Shown here: in pieces, positions 35,816 through 48,164 of the stretch | Position numbering within the stretch: the first letter of the stretch is position 1 | Layout of the letters: every line of letters begins with the position of its first letter | NCBI GenBank assembly: GCA_030248295.1 | Contig: JASANH010001384.1 | Location: 1-64,000, forward strand | Source of the DNA: Mesodorylaimus sp. YZB2_4 | Lineage: Eukaryota > Nematoda > Enoplea > Dorylaimida > Dorylaimidae | Direction: 5' to 3' | DNA: 64,000 nt | Position numbers and translations under genes: made by a program | Notes under the pieces: generated by a model | The model's input: the letters and a program-made list of their open reading frames with translations, nothing else | Databases searched by the model: none | Told to the model about the DNA's origin: nothing

Positions 35816-36180
35816 CCTTTTTCTTTTTTTTTTTAAATTTTGTGAGCCGAAGCCGGTTTTTCGCCTGTAGCTGGCCCTTCTAAGCAGGGCTGTGCGGAGA
35901 CCAGCATACACCTCCGCGCGAGGGCATCCTGGACTGGACACCGACTTCCTCGACGATGGCGGGCGGGCTTTGAACCCTATCGATGTTGGCGTTTTCCACT
36001 CCGAGCACCTCTTAGGTACCGAGTGAGTCACCCACGGCCTGGCGTGCAGGTCAGCGAGGGCTTATGTTTCGTAAACCGACCTCCATCACCGCGGATCGAA
36101 CCCGGGACGAGTCCAGCCACTCGCTCCCAAGCAATACGGAGAGACGAATGCCGAACCGCTGCACCACCGCGGCCGCCAAC
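35816..36180 (-). repeat. tRNA-derived SINE, best-preserved copy
   Basis: Minus strand from 36180. The head GGCGGCCGCGGTGGTGCAGC contains the A box (TGGTGCAGCGG). A perfect B box GGTTCGATCC follows at about 36100. The body has GGAGGTCGGTTTACG, CAGGCCGTGGGTGACTCAC, CCCGCCCGCCATCGTCGAGG and CCAGGATGCCCTCGCGCGG. The 3' end is CTTCGGCTCACAAAATTT followed by an A-rich tail (35819-35838). Complete RNA polymerase III promoter plus A-tail identify a LINE-mobilised SINE. The 5' end is defined by alignment with the other copies. Confidence 0.85.
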
Positions 36181-37475
36181 CTATACGCTTGATACGTTGT
36201 CTAAAATTCAGCCAATCGCTTCAGGTGCGTGTACCCAAGCACAGCAGGGTGTTTCCACTGGCATGTTTGTACTGTACATACTTGATCATAGTCAAGTAGC
36301 AATGAAACAGTGCCTATGTACTGGTAATTCGGTCCTTCTTCGATGGGTCATAAAATTCAAATAGGATGTAGACGGAGGATACATTCGAGAAGAACACATT
36401 AGAGAATAGATGCTGGCATGCTAAAAATCTTGTGTGTGTATGTATATCTATTTACCAAAAATGTTAATTTATTTTTTTCCCCTCTTATGGCCCATTTCAC
36501 CGCAATAATAGCCCCCCCACCCCCTCCAAAGGTTGTATGAGCGACCTACAATGTCCTCGGTCAGTAGGTGTGTCATACCACAGGGACACAAAGTCCCGAT
36601 GTTTGTGCAGTATGTAGTTGGTGAAAAGCGCGAAATTCAACTAGTTACTTCAGCGAATAAAGCATAGTAGATTGAGAGACAATGCACTTTTCTAATCTCG
36701 AAACCTCTGTTGGGAAGGTCTGCTAATTTGATTGGGATAAGTATATTTTAGATGAGCCTGCAGCTGCAGTACGCATCTGATAAGGTCATGCCATCCTCTG
36801 ACATATCGTTGATAATTTTCAGCGGCTGCTTATGTTGCGAGCCACTTACATGTCCCCTGGTGGAGTATATGCTCTCTGTCTGTCTGTAGATCAGCTATCG
36901 GGCACAACGAGATGGGTCTAAACCTATGCTTGTGACTACGTAACAACTAAATTGGCGTCGCGGAAAAGGTCTGACATGAGCTTTTCTGTGCGTATGATCT
37001 CATTCGGAATCATCCTTGCATATTTCAAAGTCTTGACTCATTGCCACAAACCTTCCTTTCGTTCGATAAAAAAATTGGAAACTTGTATGGCACTTTTTTA
37101 TCATAACTAAAAATCAACGAGCTCTTATGCATTAGGGTCTTTTATCGATCTTATGGATTTTTATGCTCCAGGGTTCATTGCTACCTTCTCTCCGACAATT
37201 CCTGCGAACTTTCCATAACTGCTATCTTTTGCTATGGCTGTTTAGTCGATGTAGACATGAACAATTACCGAAATGGCACTCTTTGTGTACTCTTCATGTG
37301 GAATTTGGACTCACCAAGGCACATTATGCGGATATCAAATGTACCCAGGATATTTTTCAAAGTGCATCATTCAAAGCACTTAGCTGCATTTCTGCAGAAG
37401 ACCTTTTCGAACAGCATATGGATCAGTGTTTGCGGTACTCAACCAGACTTGAAAACTCTCGACAACGCATCGTCC
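36181..37475. other. 5' flank of pseudogene E
   Basis: The last 170 bases (from about 37305) match the 5' flank of intact gene F (GGACTCACC..GGATATxAAATGTACxCA, TTTTTCAAAGTGCATC), so the duplication included upstream sequence. The rest is unassigned. Confidence 0.5.
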
Positions 37476-39493
37476 ATGAAAGCCTACTTTGTAAAACATT
37501 GGCGCGTATTCGCCGAAAGAACATCTTTTCATGGCTTTATTTATTTATGGAAGGGAAAAACTCATAATCAGCAAAATTTTATGGTTCTTAATATTCACGG
37601 CTCTGACCTCTGCTTTAGTTCTTCAAACTTATGGCATTTTTAAATCATCATCAGAAGTCACTACGACACATGCCTCGACGATGGCCAATAAACCGTATCC
37701 AAATCCACGACTTACGGCTGCAGTGCCAACATTTTTATTGATCAGAAACGAAAGGCAGGATAATCAAAGTGGTTCGCCTGAAATGGATCCTAAAGCATTC
37801 TTGTACTTGCGATCTTTGGTTTCGAAATTGACCAATTCGCCATCGGAATTCGCTTTGAGTAGAGCACAGTGGAAACTTGAAAATGATTTATCAGTAAATA
37901 ATGTGACATGGCCCGAAGCTTTGGAACCTCATATTTTGGATATAAGAGGCTGGATCAGTGAGTTGTCGACAACGCGTAATTAGCTAAAAAGGTTAAAATC
38001 TTTTAGTCGTCCCAGAAATTAGATAGTATCGCCCCAAGAAAATTGACTGTGTCTCACTTACTCACTCCAACTCACTGCTCACGGCTCTGCTTTTTCAAAG
38101 AGTGTCACCCGCCAACCTACATCATGCCAGCATCTCACACTACAGCTCGTTACTCCGTCACAAATCCTACGGAACATCTTTTTTTCAGCTTGGCAAGGCG
38201 AGCCATTTGATATCTTGCGATATTCCGCTTCGAATTTCTCGCCGCATAATCTGGTACCCGTTCTCTTATCACATAATCGAACCAACTCCTATCAATTCCA
38301 CCCAACCGAAGCCGTTCTCTCCACTCTCCTGGGCTCTAACGCTTCAAGGTGAGTATGTAATAAATTTGCATTGGCCAGCATCGCCAGTTCCACAAGATCG
38401 ACTTAGCCTCGTCTCATTAATTAGCTTTGATATTATGAACGATGATTTTCGAATTAGAAAAGGTGATAAATTAAAGTTGACTTTTGATATCGAAGCGAAC
38501 AGACATTTGAACTTTGTGCGTAGACCTTGCCGAATGACTGAGCAATTCCAGTATAGAAGCTACGACGAAAATTCATGCAAAGAGAAATGCTTATTGGATG
38601 CAGTCATGAAATATTTTCCCATCAGCATGTGCATCGTTGAGTCATGTACAATATTCTTTATTCCATCAGTATTCAAAAAGCTTTCCTTGCACCGAGGGAA
38701 TTTTCGTATTCCAGAATGGCACAAGAATTATTCGACGAAGGCCAGGTATATCTTTTTTGAAATACCTTGAAATACGACTTGCGTGGAGGTTTTTCACCTC
38801 AGTCCAGACCAGACCAATGTCTCACTTACCTGCCATCACGAGGTCCCTCTCTCAGCACGACTGGATCTACATAAATGGGGTGTACTCTTAACTTCTCACC
38901 CCACCCCCTCCTGAAGTCCATATTCTTTTCGCCACCACACGATAATTACAGGGTTTATGTCCATTTGAACACGCTACGATCCAAGTTTGTCTCTCCCCCC
39001 CCCCCCCCCCAAGGCGAGATGGTCAAAAAATGCTTTGTTCTTCCAGCTCTTGCGTCTCACGATGAGTGAAAAACCTTTTCTTAGACATGCTGCCTCATTT
39101 GGAGGAGAACAAAACAGTTCGTGATTCAGTTATGCAAAGCGGACAAGAATGCGAACGAGCGAGGTGTTACAAGCCTTGCAAAGAACTTACAATAAGATAT
39201 AAAATGGATGGAGGCAAATTAGCCGAAGATGAATCGCAAGGAGTTTCCATGCTTACCATTAGTGGCCAATGCAAAAAAACAATATATTATTTAGAGAGCA
39301 GCTTGTATGCACAATAGATTTCCTAATTGGCCAATTGGGTGGTTTGATCGGCTTGTATCTTGAAGGCAGTATCCTATCATGCTTTGAGATCGTATACCAC
39401 TGGTGTTGCTGCCAATGTCAGAAGAAGAGTTGGGACATACCCGTATCAGTGACCACCAAGGCTGTCAGCCCAACGAAGGACACTTTGATTTGA
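37476..39493 (+). pseudogene. DEG/ENaC channel E, frame-shifted copy of F
   Basis: The exon layout matches gene F: 37476-37957, 38189-38745 and 39085-39493, with usable splice sites. Relative to F it has a 1-base insertion in exon 1 near 37550, before TM1. Exon 2 has a 10-base insertion near 38214 (a repeated GATAT) and a 1-base insertion near 38620. Exon 3 has a loss of one base near 39262. Each breaks the frame, and residue-level similarity to F resumes in another frame after each. The exon 2 length difference (557 against 546) equals the two insertions exactly. TM2 remnants read LGGLIGLYLEGSILSCFE, so the filter glycine is replaced (EGS). A C16 tract lies in intron 2. Clearly nonfunctional as assembled. 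Confidence 0.92.
38995..39010 (+). repeat. Poly-C tract (16 C)
   Basis: Sixteen consecutive C in intron 2 of pseudogene E, directly followed by AAGGCGAG. Homopolymers this long are prone to length error in sequencing. Confidence 0.9.
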
Positions 39494-41015
39494 TAACATG
39501 GTGTAAAGTGTCATATTGCATGTCAAGTATGTGCTGCACGGCGCGTATGCGTTTGTGTTTAGTCATTCATTCGTTGTTTATTCGATAGACAAACGCAGGA
39601 TGCGCACTCAAAGCGCGGCACGTGGTCATTGCGGAAGTATGTCAGAGAGAGCGATTACAAGGCAGAATCAAGATGAAAAAAATACAACAGTCGGAGCAGC
39701 AACTCTACAGGGCCGCTTTCAGGATGACCTAATTCCGCGAGTTAAAAACCAGATCGAGAACAATAAGTACCTTCAGCTAGATAGCAGCACCCATCAGGAC
39801 CAAGAAATTTGCTAGTTGCAACTAGAGGGGCCATATTGCTGTAAACGAGTCTAAACTGTTTTGCGCAGGTATTTCATGCTGCACCACGAACGACCTGGGT
39901 GACATGACTACGGGCCCCATGGCCATGGCCAGGAAGATCAGGGTTCAAGAAAGAAAAACTGGGTGGACAATTTGGATCATCTTAGATGCACTATGTACTT
40001 TATTGGCAGCTGAAGCGCAGTGCACATGCGCAAGTGACTTGCTACTGTGATACATTGTGTGTCAAATCAGAAATATGTGTCAAAAACAGCAGCTTGCAGA
40101 AACAAAACAGTGGTCCTACGTAGTTGTCACTGTCATCGTCCGCGCATGGTGCGAGTCTGTACTTGGTGGAAATTAGATTGGAGATGACGGCACTTTAGTG
40201 TGATAATCCGTGAATAAAGGTTCCATATGCTGATTGATACGCACCGCATCCTCAAACCAATGCTATTCAGCTTGCGCAGTGTTCTCACGACTGAAAGATC
40301 CAATAAGCCGTGGAATCCGTCCATTTGCAATAGAAGATAGGCTCCTAGTGGTAAGAAGCCACTCCAAACTTTGGTTTTGAGGCGATGGAACATTCCAATC
40401 AATCTTGCTCTGCTATAGACGTTGTCGAAAATTCTTTAAATCAATAGGGCTCCTGCAAAAAATTAAAGTTGCCAAATACTGGAGCCGGAAATGTGAAAAT
40501 ACATCATGTACCTAGATCGTCGAAACGATGATGCTCGGACCACGATGTAGAATGTTTTAGCGGGGAGCCCATGGGACCCCAGAATTTTGAATTCTCCCAG
40601 TGCAATGGTCATGGTCTGGAATGGACGGCAAATTCTGCTGAGTTTAACAAATACATTCGCAGGTGCCATACACTATGTATTTGAAAACTATCACATTTGT
40701 CGTCACCAGCTGCGTGAAACTTCAGATCATGACATGACTGGCGTGACTCGTGTTTTACTTTACTGTACTGTAATAAATCCACGTTTTATCGATTCTCCAG
40801 AGCATTCTACCTTCTCCTTTCCGTCTGTTCAATGTGATCTCTTTTTTCCTTCCACAATACAAACTGGTGCAATAATTACTTCCAAGACATGCTCGCTACG
40901 GATGCAAGCAAGGAAGACTGATCGTAAGCCGTATAACTTCCATAGCGCAATCACACAGGCCTGCAGCTTTTTCCTAGATCCTTTACTCGGTTCTGTCAAC
41001 TTGCCAATGACACAC
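39494..41015. other. Intergenic between E and C
   Basis: No gene recognised. The 500 bases after E include an open frame (39516-39815) without family motifs. The region just before C contains the likely 3' UTR of C. Confidence 0.4.
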
Positions 41016-43327
41016 TCAAAATCGTATTCTCTCCACTGTAGTCACCTTTTCTTCAGGTTGATCAAAGCAGCAGCAACACCAAATATAAAAAATCTCAAAA
41101 AATGACATTAAGCTAGCCCCTAGCCACAGCCCGGTTAAACCACCCCATTGGCCGATGATTGATTCTAGTGAATACATCCTATTTTCTTCAAACAAAGTCA
41201 CTTCATCAGGTCCAGGCCAGTCGAGCGTCAAAACAGACAGTTCTGGGGGTTGATCGTCGGACAGGACGCCTTTGTTCAGCTGATAACGGACGGCTAGCTC
41301 ATTGCATGGCTTAAAACACTTTGATTCTTCGCAGTCTTGTGACTCCTTGATAATCGCAGTTTTGACTGTTTGATTTGTGACTTCGCTGGCGCTCGGAATT
41401 CTGTCTGCAAAGATGACTCGTAAGTATACATCACAGATTTGTCTACTGCAAACTATTATCGTGAGGTGCGTGTGCCCACTGAACTACAGTAACTGCAGTC
41501 AGGTTCAGTACTTGAACGAATGACATTACCCACGCACCCTTTACCTAGAGACGACCTGGTGATATTCTGACCAGTCTTTTCTACCACAAATAAACCATCA
41601 GAGCAGGGAAATCCGTTGGGATAAAACTGTAATAAAGAATATCGAAGATCTGGAGGTTCGACGCATCTTCCCGGATACTGTCGCATGATTGCAGTCAAAG
41701 AGCATATCTCTTTGCACGAGTACTCATCATATTTTTTGTAATGGAAATGATCAAATGTATGGCACGGCCTTTTTCGTAAGTTCAAATGCTTATGAGCGGC
41801 GATATCGAAACTGAGTTTGAACTTATCACCTCTGTACAATGGGAAGTTATCGTTCAATATTTCGTAGCTGAATATGGTCACGTGTCTGACCTTTTCTCCG
41901 AGCTGAGATACACTCCAATTTAGGTGTATATTGTATGGGTTTGGTAGGTGAGGATTCCAGTTTGAGGTCGTGTTGCTCTCATTTTCTATCAAAGGAACCA
42001 ACACATAGTATGTGAGTGGATACCACGCTAATCGATGGCTGACTCGCAGTCGCTGAAGGCTTGAATTTTCTTGCACTAAAAGAAAGAGATGAATTTTTTA
42101 AAATGTCTTGAAGTGCACAGTACATCCTAGTGTACACGCATCTACACATCCCTGGCTACCTCGTTCAATCCCAGCGATTGGGGTGGGGGCTTGTAACATC
42201 TAGCGGTAAGCCCAAAGCCTCAGCCCTTGCTGATGTAGCGAGCTACTGAAGTACATGATGATATAGTGTTTCTGTACATTCTGTGGTGTAAAAGATAAGC
42301 CAGTAAGAAAAGGCAATTGCTTGGTGGGCTTGTTTTTGTTTCTGGCATATACAGCGAAATAAGTTAGCAAGATAAATTTTTTGCCAACTTGATTCACGGC
42401 TTATCTAAACCAGAATTCTTGGCAGTGTCTGTTCCGAAACTTCCTGGAATGGCAGACGTGACACACACAGTACAGAGCCTTGCCTCAAGCCTTGCAATTA
42501 TTATTACCAAAGCTGTCAAACTTTGTCGAAAATCATGTCAAAACTCTCATGCCCTTTTAATGAATATCGACAAGATATTCATTATCAACTTGTCGAAAAA
42601 ACCGACTGTAGGTTAGGCCTAGCGGTAAGGACCACGTATGGTGGTCAAAACTACTTTTAGTGCGTCTTCGCCTTGGTATACAGTATTTAGAATAATCCAC
42701 GAAATCATTTCGGTATATTTTTGCCTCGATTAGCTGGCGTGAATGCAGCCGCCCTGTACTTATTTTTTCAGCTAACGATAAGACCGCAAAACTCATGATG
42801 CCTACGTATAAAAATAGCTTACCAATCCAAGGACCAACGTCCAGCACATACGGCTCGATGGCTTGAGCCCAAGTCACGTTGTGTTTAGCCATATACGCAT
42901 GAAACTTCTCTTTGGCTCTAGCTGCGTCAAAATCAACCTGTTGAGGCACATTTGTAGTCGTCTCCACTATCGACCTGGCGTATAACCACGACTCTGCATC
43001 TAATTCTGGCAAGTCGCTTTCTTTATTTTGCCTCTCCGGCTTAATTAAAAGGGAAGTTGGGATTCCAATCATGATTCGAGGAGCTGGAAACGGCTCCCCC
43101 AGAGTGGTGACTTGCGTAATCGTACTTTCTGCCAAATACAGCGCGACCATTTCACGAGTTTGATAAACCAGGGCTGCAGTTGAGGCAGCTATGATTACCG
43201 CCCACATGAGTTTGGACAGAATTGATGGGCTCCTGGACATTTCGGCAATTCCATGGAATGTCGTGCGTTTAGCGAATGTGCGCCAACGTGAACTGATGTA
43301 TACTTCCAGCTTCTCGCGGCAGGACAT
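41016..43327 (-). CDS. DEG/ENaC sodium channel C, 3 exons, 474 aa
   Basis: Exons: 43327-42823, 42075-41545 and 41404-41016, both junctions phase 1 and canonical. A near twin of channel B. FHG is at H25 G26, GAS at 441-443 and CCCC at 455-458. The C-terminal exon differs from B at only a few positions (for example NRMYSLES against SKMYSEES, and QPEEK against LPDEK). Exon 2 is 9 bases shorter, in the loop after VPLIENE. The start is ATG 43327, aligned with B; the frame upstream begins only with TTG. The intact frame in all exons, despite nearly identical sequence to B, suggests recent duplication or conversion with both copies kept. It forms a head-to-head pair with F. Confidence 0.95.
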
Positions 43328-45464
43328 GTTTTCCAAAAGTTAAATCTCGCGACCTTTGCTCTCTGACTGAATCTAATTTTTTAAATATTTTTTTGTGGCG
43401 GAAGAAAGCAGCAAAACGTTCAATACGAGCAAGTTGCACGGACTCCGCGTTATTGCTTGGAGACCACTTATTCTGCTGAGGTCATCCAATGAAGCACAAA
43501 TGTGGGACGAAATGCTTTCTAATTTATTACGTAATTCGACGAAATGGGAAAGCGAAGGCGCGTATTCGGGCAGAAATGAGTGCGAGCGAAACTAGCTACT
43601 TTAAAAGCCAGCAACTTACGCCTATGCACAGTAAGGCAAATAATTGATAACCATAGTTTGAAGACTATCTCAAGCTGGGTGGTGATTATTGCTGATTGAG
43701 ACCGATTTCCACCTGAAATCAGCAGCTTTCGTACATTTTAACTGTTCCACGCAATATCCTTGTATTATTTGGGGATGTGCTGAGCAATGAACATATTCCT
43801 ATAATTTCGTCAAAGCGAGATGCTGCATAGCACCTTTCCGATGCTTTATTTTTGAGGTCTTTAATTCGCCGCCATAACTTCGCACATTCTCGCAAAGGTT
43901 GCAACCCCTGAAGCATTTTCAAAACTATACATACCCTTGTTATAGTATCGGCCTACGAAATGTTTTAATTTAATATTAAGCAAACAGTGCTCTGACACAG
44001 CCTCTGACTAGAGCCCCCACTTTCCTCTCTACTTGTGAGAGAAGGCTGACGGAAAAAAAGATGATTTCAGGCGAGGATATTTATTTTTCGTTTGTTCATT
44101 CAATAAAAAAAATCAATACCGTTTCGCGACAAAGTTTTTCTGCCTCTTTGAAATTGTATTTCGAAGGCTTTGAAGCCTAATTGCTAATGCTGACACACCT
44201 TCAATTGAAATTACAGTAATTATTTATACAAAAAGGTGTGCCCGAGCAACAAATGTTCGCCTTTCTCATTTTATTCGATTTTGATGTGATGGAGCTCTTT
44301 GTTGAATGACCGAATTACGAGAACTTTTACCTTCGCTGATGCACAGCAAGCACAATAAAGTATTTCTCTGAGCTGTCGCATGAATTGTATATACACATGG
44401 ACCATCAGCAAGACACAGCATAGGCGGTCAGAGTTGATTTCTGTGAGGGGTCTAATTCAGAAACTTCTCGCGTGGGGAATTCCTCTTACCTAACAATTCA
44501 CTGCGGGGTACGTGTCACAGCTAGATGACTACTGCAGTAGGTACCTACCATACCCATTAACTTCGTCCCTGTGTGGCATGAAACATAAATTGATCTTTAC
44601 AAAATTACGAGAAAGATCCTACCGTTTAAAACAAAATGTTTCGAATTGTGGTGGCATGCACCTCGAGCAAAGCAAGGGGCTTCTTTCAACTACAATTTAT
44701 GACATATGTGTGTGACGATGATCAAGCGCACCTTTTCGGCATTTACCAGTGAACGGTTGTGTTCACTAGTACATAGATGTGGGGCTTTATTCGAGGGGAC
44801 ATATCAGGTGTACAAAGTTCAATTCAAGAAGGCTGTTGATGGAGTACAGCTTTGAGGGCATATGCGCAGGGAGACATTTATGGAAATGTTGACCATGCTC
44901 TTGTTCAGAACCATTGAATTGTATTTGCTAGTTTCATGGTAGTGCGTCATCCATGCAGGCACAGACCGTCGCGGACACGATCCTAGTACGCTCCATTCGG
45001 TGCCATGTCATCCTAGCATAATCTAGCTATTGACTCGAAAAACATTTCTTTTGTTAAAAAGAAAATTGGAGCCATGTAACAGCGGTCACAATCACGGGGA
45101 ACAAGCACCCGACACACATTCTCCTTCATGGCAATGTCCCCGCTTGTGGGCGTCCTACTTGTGAGTGATTCGTTGTTAATGTCCCACGCTGTCCCACAGA
45201 CACTCTTACGAAATTGCATACACCAAGTACGTACTGTATGTTAAAATTTTAGGCCCGCTTGGACATAGACGGATATTAAATGTACTCACAACAATTTTTC
45301 AAAGTGCATCGTCAAAAAATCATTTACCCATTAAGCTTTTGTTGCTGTTCCACTGGCTCTATTTCGCTTCTCTCCTCAATGCCATGAGAAAATTTTCCTC
45401 GCACACATGATTGGTGTCCGAAATCGGTAAATTAGACTTGAAAACTCTCGAAAACGTATCGTCC
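43328..45464. other. Shared 5' region between divergent channel genes C and F
   Basis: About 2.1 kb between the start codons of C (minus) and F (plus), so it must hold both promoters. Blocks next to C match the flank of B, and blocks next to F (from about 45250) match the flank of E. I see no TATA box and no other gene. Confidence 0.5.
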
Positions 45465-47290
45465 ATGAAAGCCTACTTTGTAAAACATTGGCGCGTATTC
45501 GCCGAAAGAACATCTTTTCATGGCTTTATTTATTTATGGCAAGAAAAACTCATAATGAGCAAAATTTTATGGCTCTTAATAATCACGGCTCTGACCTCTG
45601 CTTTAGTTCTTCAAACTTATGGCATTTTTAAATCATTTTCAGAAGAGCTCACTACGACACATGCCTCGACATTAGCTGATCAACTGTATCCAAATCCACG
45701 AATTATGGCTGCAGTGCCAACATATTTATTGATCAGAAACGAAAGGCAGGAGAAAACAAGTCACTTGCCTGACATGGATCCTGAAGCGTTTTTGTATTTG
45801 CGATCTTTGGTTGAGAATTTCACCAATGTGACATCTGATTTTGCACCAAGCAGAGCACAGCGGAAATTCGAAAATTATTTATCATTCAATAATGTGACAT
45901 GGTCCGAAGCTTTAGAACCACATATTTTGGACATGAGAGGCTGGATCAGTAAGTTAAGTGGCAGCTAACTCGAGATTACATGGTAAAAAAAGTCAAAGTT
46001 CTTTGTATCGTAAAAGAAATGGGAAGATTTTGAGTTTCTTACCCTGACCGTGAGGGGCGTGTGACTTTGCTAATACATTACAGCATGACTCACGGCCCTG
46101 AGCTTTGGCGTGCTTCTCTCACACCACGTGCAATTACACTGACATAGACCTTAAAAAACACCTTTTTCAGCTAACCGATGCAAGCCATTTGATATTCCGC
46201 TTCGGATCACTCGCCGCGTAATCTGGTACCCGTTTGTTTATCACATAATCGAACCATTTCCAGTCGACTACACCCTCTCTGCAAACTTCACTCCACTCTC
46301 CTGGGCTTTGACACAGCAAGGTCTGTACGTGATCAATTTTAACTGGTCAGCATCGCCATTAGCGAAAGATCAACCCACATTTATGTCGCTTATTAGCTTT
46401 GATATTGTCAACGATGATTTTAGAATTGGAAAAGGTGATAAATTCAAGTTGACTTTTGATATCGAGGCAAATGCGCGCATGAATTTGCAAAGCAGACCTT
46501 GCCGAATGACTGAGCGATTCCAGTATAGAAACTACGATGAAAATTCATGCAAGGAGAAATGTCTATTGGATGCAGTTATGAATTATTTTCCATCAGCATG
46601 TGCATCGTTGAGTCATGTACAATATTCTTTATTCCATCAGTATCCCAGAAGTTTTCCTTGCTCCAAAGGGATATTCGCATTCCCAAACGGCACAAGAATT
46701 ATTCGACCAAAACCAGGTGAACTTTTCATTCAATTCAAATATGAGGGTTTTCTTACCTCAGCCGCAGCCACTGACTATAAGCCGGCCAGTTTAGAATATA
46801 ACATATCATCCTCACTTGCTGCACTTTGCTTTATGGGCTTTATCTTCACGCTTACAAACCTAATCTTCCTCTAGATACGCTCTCACGGCTGGAGGATATC
46901 CAGAATGAAGCAATCCGTGATGCACTCGTTCAAAGCACGGAGCAATGCGAGCGAGAGAAGTGTTACAAGCCTTGCAAAGAACTTACAGTAAGATATAAAA
47001 TGAACGAAGGCAAATTGGCCGAAGATCAGCCGCCTGGAGTGTCCATGCTAACCATGGAGTGGCCACCGCCTAATGACGTTATATTATTTGAAGAGCAGCT
47101 GGTATTTACTACAGACTTCCTGATTGGCCAATTGGGTGGCTTGATCGGCCTATATCTTGGAGGCAGTATTATATCATGCTTTGAGGTTATATTTCTGTGG
47201 TGTTGCTGCCATGGCCAGAAAAAGAGTACGGACGCACCTGCGAATGTTGCCACTACGAATTTCAGCGTGCAGAAGGACACAATGATGTGA
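45465..47290 (+). CDS. DEG/ENaC sodium channel F, 3 exons, 481 aa
   Basis: Exons: 45465-45948, 46171-46716 and 46875-47290, both junctions phase 1. FHG is at H19 G20, and TM1 follows (MSKILWLLIITALTSALVLQ). The extracellular domain has NVTWSEALEPHI, CRMTERFQYRNYDENSCKEK and CYKPCKEL. TM2 has GGS at 439-441 in place of GAS, then CCC at 453-455 and a longer polar tail. ATG 45465 was chosen because MKAYFVKHW aligns with MKAFINTRW of channel A; an in-frame ATG-like start lies 54 bases upstream. Exon 2 has the same length as in A (546). It is the intact member of the E/F pair and represents a second subfamily beside A/B/C. Confidence 0.95.
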
Positions 47291-47749
47291 TAATTCGATG
47301 CGATAAGGCGTGTCTACGGGCGTCACTTTACAGTAGCCACGTATATGCTATCACCGTAGGGATATGCCCACTTCAAGATAAAGAAATACTTTCTTCGCGG
47401 CAATATACACAAAATACCATACATCCCTTCATTTTATTAACATATCCTAAAATCCTAGATATACCCTATTTCCCTTGCTTCGCGTCAAAGTGACAAACAC
47501 CAAAAAATACTCAACACTTGTTCAACCCTTTGAACTTTATGCATCATCGTAACATGCACATCCGTGAAATAACTCATGACCCAATTTCACGGCCAGGACT
47601 AAAGGTGCCGCCGTAAGCAGTAAAACTGAAATGGTCGTTAAGAAACGGCCACTCACTCAAGTAACACATGTTGAAACGACAACTTTTCAAACATTTTCTT
47701 CAGAGGTGAAGCCGACAGCGGTGAAAAGTTTTTCTAACTTTCTTCTTAC

Positions 47750-48113
47750 TTTCATTGGATTGTTGCGCAGATTGACGAGACTTGATGAAAGCATAGGACA
47801 CGGTTTTTATGTTCAGCGTGATTTGTAAGCGAGTGTGACTGATTTGGAGATGCCTCGACTCGAGTGAAGTCGGGGTGCTATTAGTAACAGAGTAGAAGCT
47901 GAATTCTGTAGTGGACTCATTCATTTGCAGAGTCAGGTCGTAACTGTGCACATTGACTGCAAATGCGCGTGTTTCTATCTCTATATGTTCCAAGTAAAAG
48001 TCATTGCTCCTGGACTTTTTATGTTTAGTGGGAACGTAATCACCACCTCTCACGACCAGAGGATTTTGTGTAAAGTTTTTTGGCAGAGCTGTAGAATCAC
48101 AGTAGTAATAGAT
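47750..48113 (-). CDS. Candidate internal exon of an unrecognised gene
   Basis: An open frame on the minus strand is bounded by a good acceptor (TTGCATTTTCAG before 48113) and a donor-like GAAA/GTAAGA at 47750. The 364-base exon would enter in phase 0 and leave in phase 1. The peptide looks natural: YYYCDSTALPKNFTQNP, then DFYLEHIEIETRAFAV, then NESTTEFSFYSVTNSTP, with several N-glycosylation sites. This suggests an extracellular or lumenal domain. I do not recognise a family and found no partner exons, so it could also be chance or a relic. Confidence 0.3.
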
Positions 48114-48164
48114 CTGAAAATGCAATTTTGGAAAAACTTTGAGCCTGTTCTGCCAAACTCTCAC

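Noticed and set aside
36023-36364. 113-codon plus-strand frame
   Set aside because: Lies across the antisense of a SINE; the apparent protein is repeat sequence.
42823-43336. Starts of channels A and C at the upstream frame ends (10066 and 43336)
   Set aside because: Those codons are GTG and TTG; the aligned ATGs at 10054 and 43327 match the other copies.
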